A stretch of DNA of 64,000 bases, taken from contig JAJXWW010000138.1 of the NCBI GenBank assembly GCA_021781415.1, positions 1-64,000 of the forward strand, written 5' to 3'. The stretch comes from Planctomycetota bacterium. Its GTDB lineage: Bacteria; Planctomycetota; Planctomycetia; Gemmatales; Gemmataceae. Below are positions 26,958-35,301 of this stretch, piece after piece. The first letter of the stretch is position 1. Each line of letters opens with the position of its first letter. The position numbers were made by a program, and so were the translations under genes. The notes beneath the pieces were generated by a model. The model was given only the letters and a program-made list of their open reading frames with translations. It had not been told where the DNA came from and did not search any database.

Positions 26958-28904
26958 CTATTTTTGCGTCTGCTTCTTCTCGAAGTCGTCGAGGAACTGA
27001 ATGCCGGCGCGGAGCGCGCCGTCGAAGTCTTGCACGCGCAGATAAGGGGCGAGTTTCTGTCGCACCGCCGTATCCGACAACCCGCGCTTGCGCAGCTTCT
27101 CGGACACAAAGACCGAGGCGTTGGCCGGCTGCTTTTCGACGCGGATGCAAACGCTCGCGGAGAGTTGGTCGTCTGGAGTCGCCTTCGATTTTTCTTTCCG
27201 AGCCGCCTCGTCGGCGACGGTGTCGATGCGAACGGCGTAGCCAGACCTTTTCGCCAGTCGTCGAACGGAATCGCGGGCTTGTTGAATCGCCTCGACGCTG
27301 AAGCAACCGGCATCGTCGTCGATGCCGCTGTGGCCTTCGGGGCCGTCGAGACGATGAAGCAGTTCGACAACTAAGGGATCGCCGACGGGATGCTTAACAA
27401 AATCCTTGCGCCAGCCGTGGGTGGCCGGGCCGAGAAGAACCAAGGCGCGAGCGGCGGCTTGGCGCACCTCGGCCTCGCGGCTATGGAGCGCTTCGACCAA
27501 CACCGGAGCGGCTGAGCGAGCGGGAGAGCCGATCTGACCCAATGCGGATACGAGAGCCACTCGTTCGGAAACGTCGCCAGCTTTGCGATAGGCGTCGAGG
27601 AGAGCGGGGATCGCGCCGCCGGCCGCCGGTCCCAGTTGCCCGAGCGCGCGGGCCAGGCGCTGACATTCGGAAGGCTCCTTGGCGTCGCGCAGCGACTGCG
27701 CCAAGACCGGTACCACGCAGTCGCGCAACTCGGTCAGCTTCTGCTTTCGGATGCGCTGCCGCAATTCGGCCGACCCACCGTATTCCGGCACTCGATAACC
27801 CGAACGCGACGGCAAGGCGTAAGCCCCTTTCGCGTCGGCGGGCGAGCCGGTCGAGGATGCCATGAACATGGGACGCGCATTTTTCGTGGGATCGTCGCCG
27901 AACGTGGCTCGCGGAGCCGGGAAATGGGAAGCGCCGGGAGCGGGAGCCATCACCATCCGTCTCGACGGATCGATGGGTTGATTCTCGGTCGACCTCTTGC
28001 CCATTGGCGCGGAACGCAACCACTTCGAATCGTTGCGAGCAAACGACACGGACGCGGTGGGCGGAGTATCGAGAGCGGCAACGTACAGACCCGCCAGCGA
28101 CTTGCGGGTGCGCACCGATTCCGGAGCGTTTGGTCCGAGCGTTTGGTTGCTGAGAAGGCGCGCTTGACTCAAGGCCGGTTCGGCACGCACAAAATCTCCC
28201 TGTTCTTGATAGATCCGCGCTTGCCGAGTCCAGTTGCTGACGTATTGGCGGGCCAACGACTCGGCCTCTCGCTTCTGACCCTTCGCTTGCAAATCTTGCA
28301 TCGAGGCGTTGGCGCGAACCAACGGTTCCTCCAAGCGCTTTCGGTCGAACGGGTTCGATTGCAGGAGGAGGACATCGCGCTTTGGTTCGAGCATCGCCAC
28401 GGCCTGGTCGGCATCGAAAGGGGCGATGCGTTCGGCCACGGGATGGAAGAAGGCGACCGACGCGCCCGGTTCGGGATTCGTCGTACGCCCGGCGCGCGGC
28501 AAGCCCACGCCCAAGGCCAGCAGCAAACACGCCGCAGTCGCCAGAACGGCGTACTGGCGCACCTTCGCCTGGCGTCTTGCGGAGGGACGCAACGGCCAAG
28601 AACTGACCGTTGGTCTTTCGTATTCCCGCGTCGAAAGGATCGTGGGTTGTTGGCGTGGTGGAGGGGCCGTGTCCGTCTCGCCGAGAACGTCGCGGACCAG
28701 ATCGGTCAGCTTCCGCAACTCCGGCAGAGTATCGAGGGCACTCTCGATTTCCTTTTGTTCGTCGACAGTCACTTCTCCGGCGAGGAATCGACCGAGCGTG
28801 AGATTGTCGATGTCTCCCCAGGCTTGTTGCTGGGCGTTTCGACACGCGCGTAGCTCGGCGGCCACGCGATCCCAAGAGTTGTCGGCCTTGCTTTCTGGCG
28901 TCAT
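26958..28904 (-). CDS. membrane-anchored TPR/HEAT protein with anti-sigma-like N-terminus
   Basis: A 648-residue protein. The cytoplasmic N-terminus (about 1-110) has a conserved LTLGRFLAGEVTVDEQKEIE segment like planctomycete anti-sigma or zinc-finger-like membrane regulators. A transmembrane helix follows at about 117-135. The periplasmic part has helical TPR-like repeats (about 200-290), a Ser/Pro linker, and HEAT/PBS-lyase repeats (about 400-530: LARALGQLGPAAGGAIPALL, VSALGQIGSPARSAAPVLVE, ARALVLLGPA). Enzyme residues are not apparent, so a scaffold or envelope-sensing role is inferred. ATG 28904 has AGGGA upstream; the open frame continues to 29513 only through a repeat element. It follows the TPR gene in the same direction. 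Confidence 0.65.
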   Translation of the reverse strand: MTPESKADNSWDRVAAELRACRNAQQQAWGDIDNLTLGRFLAGEVTVDEQKEIESALDTLPELRKLTDLVRDVLGETDTAPPPRQQPTILSTREYERPTVSSWPLRPSARRQAKVRQYAVLATAACLLLALGVGLPRAGRTTNPEPGASVAFFHPVAERIAPFDADQAVAMLEPKRDVLLLQSNPFDRKRLEEPLVRANASMQDLQAKGQKREAESLARQYVSNWTRQARIYQEQGDFVRAEPALSQARLLSNQTLGPNAPESVRTRKSLAGLYVAALDTPPTASVSFARNDSKWLRSAPMGKRSTENQPIDPSRRMVMAPAPGASHFPAPRATFGDDPTKNARPMFMASSTGSPADAKGAYALPSRSGYRVPEYGGSAELRQRIRKQKLTELRDCVVPVLAQSLRDAKEPSECQRLARALGQLGPAAGGAIPALLDAYRKAGDVSERVALVSALGQIGSPARSAAPVLVEALHSREAEVRQAAARALVLLGPATHGWRKDFVKHPVGDPLVVELLHRLDGPEGHSGIDDDAGCFSVEAIQQARDSVRRLAKRSGYAVRIDTVADEAARKEKSKATPDDQLSASVCIRVEKQPANASVFVSEKLRKRGLSDTAVRQKLAPYLRVQDFDGALRAGIQFLDDFEKKQTQK

Positions 28905-29009
28905 ACGGTCCCTGCTTGCGAGAGAAAAAAGACGCTGATTTCCGCCGTCACTTCTTATAGACGGACACTTAGGCTCGATCTGCAAAAAAAAATGGACGAA
29001 ATCATCTTC

Positions 29010-29097
29010 GGTTAGTCGCGACGCGCCAGCGCCATGCGCTCCGCCGTGCGTCGCGCTCCGCCGTGCGTCGCGCTCCGCTGGCGCGTCGCGGCTAACC
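29010..29097. repeat. GGTTAGCCGCGAC palindrome, copy A, with internal 17-base tandem repeat
   Basis: The left arm is 29010-29031 (GGTTAGTCGCGACGCGCCAG start) and the right arm 29076-29097; they pair over 22 bases with one G:T mismatch. The interior holds GCGCTCCGCCGTGCGTC repeated twice and a third partial copy. It lies between two same-strand genes. Copies B and C of the same terminal sequence are at 41516 and 56450. Confidence 0.75.
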
Positions 29098-29118
29098 GCG
29101 GAGGTTGTGCTTCGTTTG

Positions 29119-30537
29119 TCACTTTTCGGAACGATTGAGTTTGGCACGAACGCTCTTGAGGCCGACTTGAGCGCGATGATCCTCTTTTTCCGCATAGCGT
29201 TGAGCGAGTTCGTAGTGCTTGAGCGCATCTTCGAGCTGCCCCTCTTCTTCCAAAATCTGGGCGAGCTTCCAGTGCGTGAGCATATCCACGGGCTGCAGGC
29301 GGACTCCCTGGCGCAGGGCATCCATCCCCTCGGTCTTTTGACCCAAACGCCACAACGCCAACCCCAAAAACGTATGGGCCAACGCTTGATCCGACTTGAT
29401 CTGAATGGCTTTTCGCAAGGGGCCGAGACTCTCGCGGAATTTCTCCGCCGCTTCGTTAGGCTCTTTCGGTTTCTCGAGGCGCAGCCGCTCGCCCCAATAA
29501 TAGAGGGAGACACCGAGATTGTAACACATTGAATTGTTGTCCGGCTCCTTGGCGGCCAGTTTGCGGAGTCGGGCGACGGCTTCCTCGAAGCGTTCCTGTT
29601 GGGCCAGATTCGTGGCGATCAACAACTCGCTGCGGCTGGTTTGAGAACGAAGCGCGGACTCTTCGAGCAGCGACGCCGCCTCGCGGAACATTCCCTGCTT
29701 TTCCAAGCGCGCCGCTTCGAGGATCAAATGACTCGAATCCACGCTCAGCGAGAAACACTCGTCGAGGTAGGGATCGAACCATTGCTCGTCGTCCGGCGCG
29801 GTTCGCGCGCGGTCGCTGTTTTCGCGCGCCAATTCGGGTTTATTGAGGATCTGATAGAGAACGGCCAACTGAGAGGAAGCCTTCTTTCGACAGCTGGGGT
29901 TCTCGACCACCCGCGCGAAGTATTCGACGCTGTGTTCCAGATGGTTGCGTCGGAATGCGATCACGCCGAGATTGAAGAGAAGACGAGGATTGTTCGGTTC
30001 GCGCTCGCGAACCAGGCGCAGCTGCTGTTCCGCCTCGTCGAGCAAACCGCGATCCAACAGCGATTCCACCAGAACCAGCCGAGGCGTCGTGGATTGCGGC
30101 TCGGTTTTCTCGAACATTTGCACCGCGCGTTCGAGATAGGGCAGCGCTGCCGTCCGATCTCTCCCTTGAATGGCGAAATAGTTCAGATAGAGCCAGCGCG
30201 GTTGGCGAGGGTCGAGTTCGGCGGCGCGACGGTAGCATTGCTCCGCCTGTTGATCGCAGGAATGGGCCATCAGGATTTCGCCGAGAAAGCCCCAACTTTG
30301 GCTCGAATTCGGTTCCTTTCGCACGCGATCGATCCCCTTGGCGACGGCGGCGGCGACGGACGGTTCAAATTGATCGAGAGGGATGGTCGGCAGTGCGGGC
30401 GGTTCGGGCGGACGCTGGCGATACCACCAGTAGGTCAATCCCGAAGCCAGCGCGATCAACGCGCCCAGCCGCATCAAGCGCCCGCGCGTTATTTGCCCCG
30501 CCGTTCGTTCGGAGGTCGGATAGTCCGTTTGTTCCAT
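29119..30537 (-). CDS. membrane-anchored tetratricopeptide repeat protein
   Basis: A 472-residue protein with a short cytoplasmic N-terminus, one transmembrane helix (about 20-40: LMRLGALIALASGLTYWWY) and a periplasmic solenoid of TPR units. Clear units include NSSQSWGFLGEILMAHS..AEQCYRRAAELDP, ALPYLERAVQMFEK, RLLFNLGVIAFRRNHLEHSV, NNSMCYNLGVSLYYWGE and LAHTFLGLALWRLGQ. It most likely scaffolds protein-protein contacts. The start is ATG 30537, 19 bases after the stop of the CRTAC gene and directly before the membrane anchor. The CRTAC-TPR pairing is common in planctomycetes, so the two probably work together. Confidence 0.8.
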   Translation of the reverse strand: MEQTDYPTSERTAGQITRGRLMRLGALIALASGLTYWWYRQRPPEPPALPTIPLDQFEPSVAAAVAKGIDRVRKEPNSSQSWGFLGEILMAHSCDQQAEQCYRRAAELDPRQPRWLYLNYFAIQGRDRTAALPYLERAVQMFEKTEPQSTTPRLVLVESLLDRGLLDEAEQQLRLVREREPNNPRLLFNLGVIAFRRNHLEHSVEYFARVVENPSCRKKASSQLAVLYQILNKPELARENSDRARTAPDDEQWFDPYLDECFSLSVDSSHLILEAARLEKQGMFREAASLLEESALRSQTSRSELLIATNLAQQERFEEAVARLRKLAAKEPDNNSMCYNLGVSLYYWGERLRLEKPKEPNEAAEKFRESLGPLRKAIQIKSDQALAHTFLGLALWRLGQKTEGMDALRQGVRLQPVDMLTHWKLAQILEEEGQLEDALKHYELAQRYAEKEDHRAQVGLKSVRAKLNRSEK

Positions 30538-30556
30538 GGACGGCTCTCTCCCACGC

Positions 30557-32317
30557 TCAACGCTTGTCCTTGTTGTTTTCCCACTTGTGACCGCGCCCTT
30601 TTTCCAGAACCACGATGCGATCGACGGCTCCTTGCTCGAAGCCGGGATCTCCTTTCTCGAACCGTTCGGGATCGGCGTCGGGCCAACGAACTTCGATCGC
30701 CGTGATCTTCTCGACCGCGCCGAGGCCGAAATGAGCGCGGACATCGTTGCTACAGAGGAAACTACCGCCCGGATTGATGGTACGAATCCATTCTTTCGCT
30801 TCGGCGCGGACGACGACATCGGCGGCGAGAGCATCGCGGTTGTGGGCTTTGTCCCACGCGCGAACCATCAACCAATGGCCTGGGTTCGGTGCGATATTCT
30901 TGAAGAGGCGCGCGCGCCCGTTGACGCTCATCACCACCAGATCGAGGGCTCCGTCGTCGTCGAAGTCGGCCATCGCCAACCCTCGGCCAATCTGTCGCCG
31001 TCCCGAAAAGGCTAGATTACCCGTAGAAATATCGCTAAACTTCCCCTTGCCGTCGTTGGCGAACAGTTGGTTGCGCTCGCCGTACCAGCCCCAGAACGAT
31101 CCCAGTTCGTCGTCGATGAGCGTGATGTCCTTGCTGACGCGGCCGTTGACGATGGCCACATCGAGATGCCCGTCTCGATTGAAGTCGCCTAGCACCGTTC
31201 CGAAGCCGGTGCCCGCCCAGCGCGGTCGATTCAAGTCGCTCAGCGAGGTGTCGTCGCGGAATAGGCCGCGCTGCCACTGTTTCCACAGCGTATTGGTTTC
31301 ACTGGACAGATGGGTGACGAAAAGGTCTTGCAGGCCGTCGCCGTCCACGTCGCCCCAGGCGATGCCCATGTTGGCCTCGGCATTGCCCATGACGTTGAGG
31401 GCCACTCCGCGCCGCACCCCCTGCTCGACGAACGTGCCGTTTTTCTGATTGATCCATAGATGATTGGGTTTGCCGTCGTTGGCGATGAAGATGTCCGTCC
31501 AGCCGTCGCCGTCGAAATCGGCGCATACCACACCCAATCCCGGTCCCGCCGTTTGCCCAATGCCGGACTGGTCGGACACGTCCTCGAAGCGGATCGTCGG
31601 GGAGTTCGTCTTGGCGTCGGCTTGGGGTCCGAGATTGCGAAACAGCTTGCTGACCCGCTTCGAGAAAGAAGCCGGAGAACAGTAATCGCGTTCGCCGGAC
31701 GGAGCGCGGCAGACTTGCGTGTCGTCGTAATCGACGTAGACGACGAGAATGAGATCGAGCCAGCCGTCGCGGTCGTAATCGAGGAAGGCGGCAGACGTGC
31801 CCCAGTGGAGATTGCTGAGTCCCGCCTTTTCGGTGATGTCGGAGAACGTGCCGTCCTTGTTGTTGAGAAAGAGCCGGACGCCGAGGTACTGCGTCACCAA
31901 GACATCGGGCCAGCCGTCATTGTTGATGTCGGCCACGGCCACGCCCATGTTGTACCCGGCTACGTCGAGTTTCGACTGCGCGCTGACATCCTCGAATCGA
32001 CCGCGCTTCACTTGGCGATAGAGGCGGTTGCGCGCGCCGCGGGGTCCGCCATTCTGGAGCAGGTAGAGGTCGAGCAGGCCGTCGTTGTCGAAATCGAAGA
32101 ACGCCGCCCCGGAGCCGACGATCTGCGGCATGAAATAGTGATCGTCCATCGGGCCGGCATCGTGTTTGAATTCGATGCCAGATTCGTCAGTAATGTCGGC
32201 GAACCAAGGGGGAGGCAACTCCTCAATCGCTGTCGGTGTCGCCGGCTGCGAGCAAGAGGAGAGTGCGCCGCCGATCAGAACGAGAGCGCAAATCGCCCAG
32301 ATGCGCGAGGTCGTCAT
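30557..32317 (-). CDS. CRTAC1-like lipoprotein: FG-GAP/VCBS repeats plus ASPIC/UnbV domain
   Basis: A 586-residue lipoprotein (lipobox LSSC, Cys about 22). It has multiple FG-GAP/VCBS calcium-binding repeats of the type F.DFDNDGLLDLYLLQNG, VADINNDGWPDVLVTQ, FLDYDRDGWLDLILVV and CADFDGDGWTDIFIAND, which build a beta-propeller with Asp-rich loops. The C-terminus is an ASPIC/UnbV domain (IRTINPGGSFLCSNDVRAHFG). Such proteins sit on the cell surface or in the periplasm; binding of partners or polysaccharide is inferred. It is the first gene of the minus-strand CRTAC-TPR-HEAT cluster. Confidence 0.85.
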   Translation of the reverse strand: MTTSRIWAICALVLIGGALSSCSQPATPTAIEELPPPWFADITDESGIEFKHDAGPMDDHYFMPQIVGSGAAFFDFDNDGLLDLYLLQNGGPRGARNRLYRQVKRGRFEDVSAQSKLDVAGYNMGVAVADINNDGWPDVLVTQYLGVRLFLNNKDGTFSDITEKAGLSNLHWGTSAAFLDYDRDGWLDLILVVYVDYDDTQVCRAPSGERDYCSPASFSKRVSKLFRNLGPQADAKTNSPTIRFEDVSDQSGIGQTAGPGLGVVCADFDGDGWTDIFIANDGKPNHLWINQKNGTFVEQGVRRGVALNVMGNAEANMGIAWGDVDGDGLQDLFVTHLSSETNTLWKQWQRGLFRDDTSLSDLNRPRWAGTGFGTVLGDFNRDGHLDVAIVNGRVSKDITLIDDELGSFWGWYGERNQLFANDGKGKFSDISTGNLAFSGRRQIGRGLAMADFDDDGALDLVVMSVNGRARLFKNIAPNPGHWLMVRAWDKAHNRDALAADVVVRAEAKEWIRTINPGGSFLCSNDVRAHFGLGAVEKITAIEVRWPDADPERFEKGDPGFEQGAVDRIVVLEKGRGHKWENNKDKR

Positions 32318-32633
32318 GGCAGGGTGTTTCCCCGGTTGCGAGTTCGAGAGAACGAGGGAGAGGATGCGCCTAATGAAAGGATTATGAAGAGTGCGGGACG
32401 GGATTACAAGAGTGAATCTCGATAAATTGCGAAAAAGAAGGGCTTTTCTTTCGACTTCGCATCGTCCCTCGCGGCTCTGAGAACATGAGAAAGCGAGGGA
32501 ACGAAGGCTTCGGCCGGAGGTTCCCGTTGCTTGATTTTACCCCGGCGCTGTATAACTCGTTACGACGTTCGGTCCCACTACTCGGATGGTAGCAGGTCGA
32601 ACGATTGCGCTCCGTGGGCAAGGAGGCCGAACC
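32318..32633. other. 316-base divergent intergenic region
   Basis: This separates the CRTAC gene (minus) and the toroid-like gene (plus) and should hold both promoters. TATAAC at about 32551 is a possible -10 for the plus-strand gene, but I cannot assign a -35. The ribosome binding site of that gene is AAGGAGG just before 32634. Confidence 0.4.
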
Positions 32634-33962
32634 ATGCGCATCCGCGTCCTTAGTGTTTTATCCATTCTGGTGGTCGGGGTCACGGCGTTCTCGCTCATTC
32701 GCGGTCAAGAACGTCCCGCGCCGCCTGCCACTGCCGATTCAACTCCGCGCGACACGACTCCCGCGGTGGTACCTGCCCCATCGGTTCCAGTGGGATCCGC
32801 GGCGACTCCCGCAGCGTTGACGCCAGGACCGGCGCGCGATTTCTCCAAACTCGACGAGTTTCCCAAGGAAATGTTGGTCAGTTGTCAGCGCGGTGCCGAT
32901 TGGCTGGCGCGCCACAACGACACCAAGGGACATTTTCTTCCCGGCTATTTGCCCGCTCTGAATAAGCCGATCGAAGGCGAGAACTATCTCAACCAAGCCG
33001 GAGCTGCATTTGCCCTGGCGCGCGCCGCGCGATTCCTCGGCAAAGATCTCTACGCCGCTCGCGCCGCACAGACCATTCTCAAACTGCTCGATGAGACCGT
33101 CGTCGATGCCGACAAGTCGAACCGCCGTCACACGTCGTTGCCCTCGACCGTACTGAATCGTCTTGGCACGTCCGCTCTATTGGTGTTGGCCATTCACGAG
33201 TTGCCGTCTCCGCAGCCGGATTTGCTCGACAAGGCGGAACAAATGTGCAATTGGATTCGCTCCCAAGCGCGTGCCGATGGCTCGCTGCGCTGCCTCGACG
33301 GCGACGAGGATGCCGTCGACGATCCCGATTGCGTCGCCGAATATCCCGGCCTGGCGCTGTATGCCGTCTTGCGCAGTCAAGCGCATCGACCGGCGGAATG
33401 GAAGATCGAGATGGCGCGCAAAGCGGTTGGCTACTATCGCAACTGGTGGAAGGCGCACCGAAGCATGGAGTTTGTGCCGTGGCAAACGGCGGCCTTTGCC
33501 GAAGCGTATGTGCGAACCAAAGACAAAGCCTTCGCCGAGTTTGTCTTCGACATGAACGATTGGCTGTGCGGCTTGCAATACGACACCTTCGACTCGCAAC
33601 GGCTGCTCTGGTTCGGCGGGTTTATGAAGTGGGCCGACGGCAAGGCCATCGACGCCGTGCCGACGATTCATTCCTCCGAATACACCGAGAGTCTGGCCGA
33701 GGCGCGGCGCGCGGCGCGAACCGCCGCCGACGTGGATCGCTATCAACGCTACAGCGATGTGCTTCAACACGGCCTGCAATTTCTGGTGCGATTACAATAC
33801 GCCAACGCCAATACCCAACACTTTGAAGAGTGGTATCGTCCGCGTTTAGTGGGTGGGTTTCACGCTTCCCTTCAAGACGGCAGTTTGCGCGTCGAATACG
33901 CCCAACACGCCCTCTCGGCCCTGGTGACGTACCTCGAAGACTCCGTAGTCGAGGCGAAGTAG
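32634..33962 (+). CDS. exported alpha-toroid-like protein, function unknown
   Basis: A 442-residue exported protein. AAGGAGG supports the ATG at 32634, which opens a signal peptide (MRIRVLSVLSILVVGVTAFS). A Pro/Thr-rich linker (about 25-75) leads to an all-helical domain with repeating GADWLARHNDTKGHF, AGAAFALARAARFLG, GTSALLVLAIHEL and YPGLALYAVLR segments. This resembles an alpha/alpha-toroid as in terpene cyclases, glycan-processing enzymes or prenyltransferases. Conserved-looking Asp and Trp residues (DGDEDAVDDPD, EFVPWQTAAFAEAY) could form an active cleft, but no catalytic motif is certain. It is monocistronic by orientation. Confidence 0.6.
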   Translation: MRIRVLSVLSILVVGVTAFSLIRGQERPAPPATADSTPRDTTPAVVPAPSVPVGSAATPAALTPGPARDFSKLDEFPKEMLVSCQRGADWLARHNDTKGHFLPGYLPALNKPIEGENYLNQAGAAFALARAARFLGKDLYAARAAQTILKLLDETVVDADKSNRRHTSLPSTVLNRLGTSALLVLAIHELPSPQPDLLDKAEQMCNWIRSQARADGSLRCLDGDEDAVDDPDCVAEYPGLALYAVLRSQAHRPAEWKIEMARKAVGYYRNWWKAHRSMEFVPWQTAAFAEAYVRTKDKAFAEFVFDMNDWLCGLQYDTFDSQRLLWFGGFMKWADGKAIDAVPTIHSSEYTESLAEARRAARTAADVDRYQRYSDVLQHGLQFLVRLQYANANTQHFEEWYRPRLVGGFHASLQDGSLRVEYAQHALSALVTYLEDSVVEAK

Positions 33963-34065
33963 TCAGTAGCCAGTAGTCAGTACAGAGCGCAATAGCAAAT
34001 GAGAGGTTATCACCTCGGTTAAGAACTCGATGTCCACATTCCTAATTCTGACTACTGACTACCAC
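33960..34065. repeat. AGTAGTCAGTAG inverted repeat pair
   Basis: GTAGTCAGTAGCCAGTAGTC near 33960-33980 and CTGACTACTGACTAC near 34049-34064 are partially complementary across an 85-base spacer. This is a low-complexity, AGTC-rich pair between two same-strand genes; it may be a decayed intergenic element. Nothing else is seen in the 235-base gap. Confidence 0.45.
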
Positions 34066-34197
34066 CCTCTGACGATTGCCATTGTGGAACGAAAACGGTA
34101 TAGTACGACAATACGCCCGGTCGCGCTTCGATGTGTTGCTCCTCTTCACTTTTGCCCGGTTTGACGCCGGTCCTACCGTGCAGGCGGTTCGATTTCC

Positions 34198-35220
34198 ATG
34201 AGCGAAGAACGTAATCTTCTCCCGCGCCCGCGCTGCCGTAGTTTGATGGGAGTGCGCGTCTTGGGGACCGGCAGCTATGTCCCCGACGCAGTCGTCAGCA
34301 ACGATCATCTTCACAAGCGATTCGGCTTCGATTCGGACTGGATCGTCAAGCGAACCGGCATCCTCGAACGACGCCACGCTTTGCCGCATCAGGCGACGAG
34401 CGATCTGTGCTACGAAGCCTCCGTGCGCTGTCTCGACAATGCCGGGGTCTCGCCGCGAGACATCGATCTCGTCGTGTTGGCCACGTTTACGCCGGATATG
34501 TCGTTCCCCTCGACGGCGTGTCTGCTGCAAGATCGCTTGAAAATCAGTGGAGCGGCCGTGGAGGTGCAAGCGGCCTGTGCCGGTTTCATGTACGCGCTGG
34601 TCACGGGGGCGGCTTACGTCGTTTCGGGGGCAAGCAGCACCGCGCTCATCGTCGGCGGCGATTGCAATTCGCGCATCCTCAATCCGCACGACATCAAAAC
34701 GTATCCGTTGTTCGGCGACGGCGCGGGTGCGATTCTGATAACGCGAGGCCGTCCCGATCAGGGGTTGCTGAGTTTTAGCCTTGGCTCCGATGGTGGCGGC
34801 GGCGATTTGTTGAGCCGTCCCGCTTGCGGCAGCCGTCTGCCGCCCACGCCGGAGCTAATCGACAAAGGCTTGCACTACATGCACATGGATGGCCGCGCCG
34901 TCTTCCGATGGGCCGTCGCCATCTTATCGGACACCATTCTCGATGTGCTACAAGCCAGTAAACTTCAGCCGCAGGATGTCGATTTATACATTCCCCATCA
35001 AGCCAACATCCGCATCATCAATGCTGCCATCGACGTGTTGCACATCCCGCGCAGCAAGGTTTATAACAACCTCGACCGCTACGGCAACACTTCCGCCGGT
35101 TCGGTCCCCTTGGCGCTCGACGAGGCGCTCGCCGACGGGCGTCTGAAACCCGGGCAGCTCGTCGTCCTCAGCGGTTTCGGCGCGGGGCTTGCCTGGGGCA
35201 CGACCGTCATGCGATGGTAA
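34198..35220 (+). CDS. fabH: beta-ketoacyl-ACP synthase III-like enzyme
   Basis: A 340-residue thiolase-fold condensing enzyme. The catalytic triad is visible: Cys127 in VQAACAGFMYAL, His267 in IPHQANIRII and Asn297 in YGNTSAGS. DSDWIVKRTGILERRHA and the C-terminal GFGAGLAWGTTVMRW also fit FabH, which joins acetyl-CoA (or a branched primer) and malonyl-ACP to start fatty acid synthesis. The N-terminus has about 16 extra residues before MGVRVLGTGSYVP; an ATG at 34246 would remove them, and neither start has a good ribosome binding site. It is not next to other fab genes, so a specialised priming role is possible. Confidence 0.88.
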   Translation: MSEERNLLPRPRCRSLMGVRVLGTGSYVPDAVVSNDHLHKRFGFDSDWIVKRTGILERRHALPHQATSDLCYEASVRCLDNAGVSPRDIDLVVLATFTPDMSFPSTACLLQDRLKISGAAVEVQAACAGFMYALVTGAAYVVSGASSTALIVGGDCNSRILNPHDIKTYPLFGDGAGAILITRGRPDQGLLSFSLGSDGGGGDLLSRPACGSRLPPTPELIDKGLHYMHMDGRAVFRWAVAILSDTILDVLQASKLQPQDVDLYIPHQANIRIINAAIDVLHIPRSKVYNNLDRYGNTSAGSVPLALDEALADGRLKPGQLVVLSGFGAGLAWGTTVMRW

Positions 35221-35301
35221 CGCGAGCCGTCGGACGGAACAGGAAAAGATCGACGCCCGGTTCGCTCTGGGGACGGCTCGCATCCTGTCGGAGCGACTGG
35301 A

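Noticed and set aside
28905-29513. N-terminal extension of the HEAT-repeat protein
   Set aside because: It runs through the palindromic repeat and the neighbouring gene without a ribosome binding site or conserved sequence.
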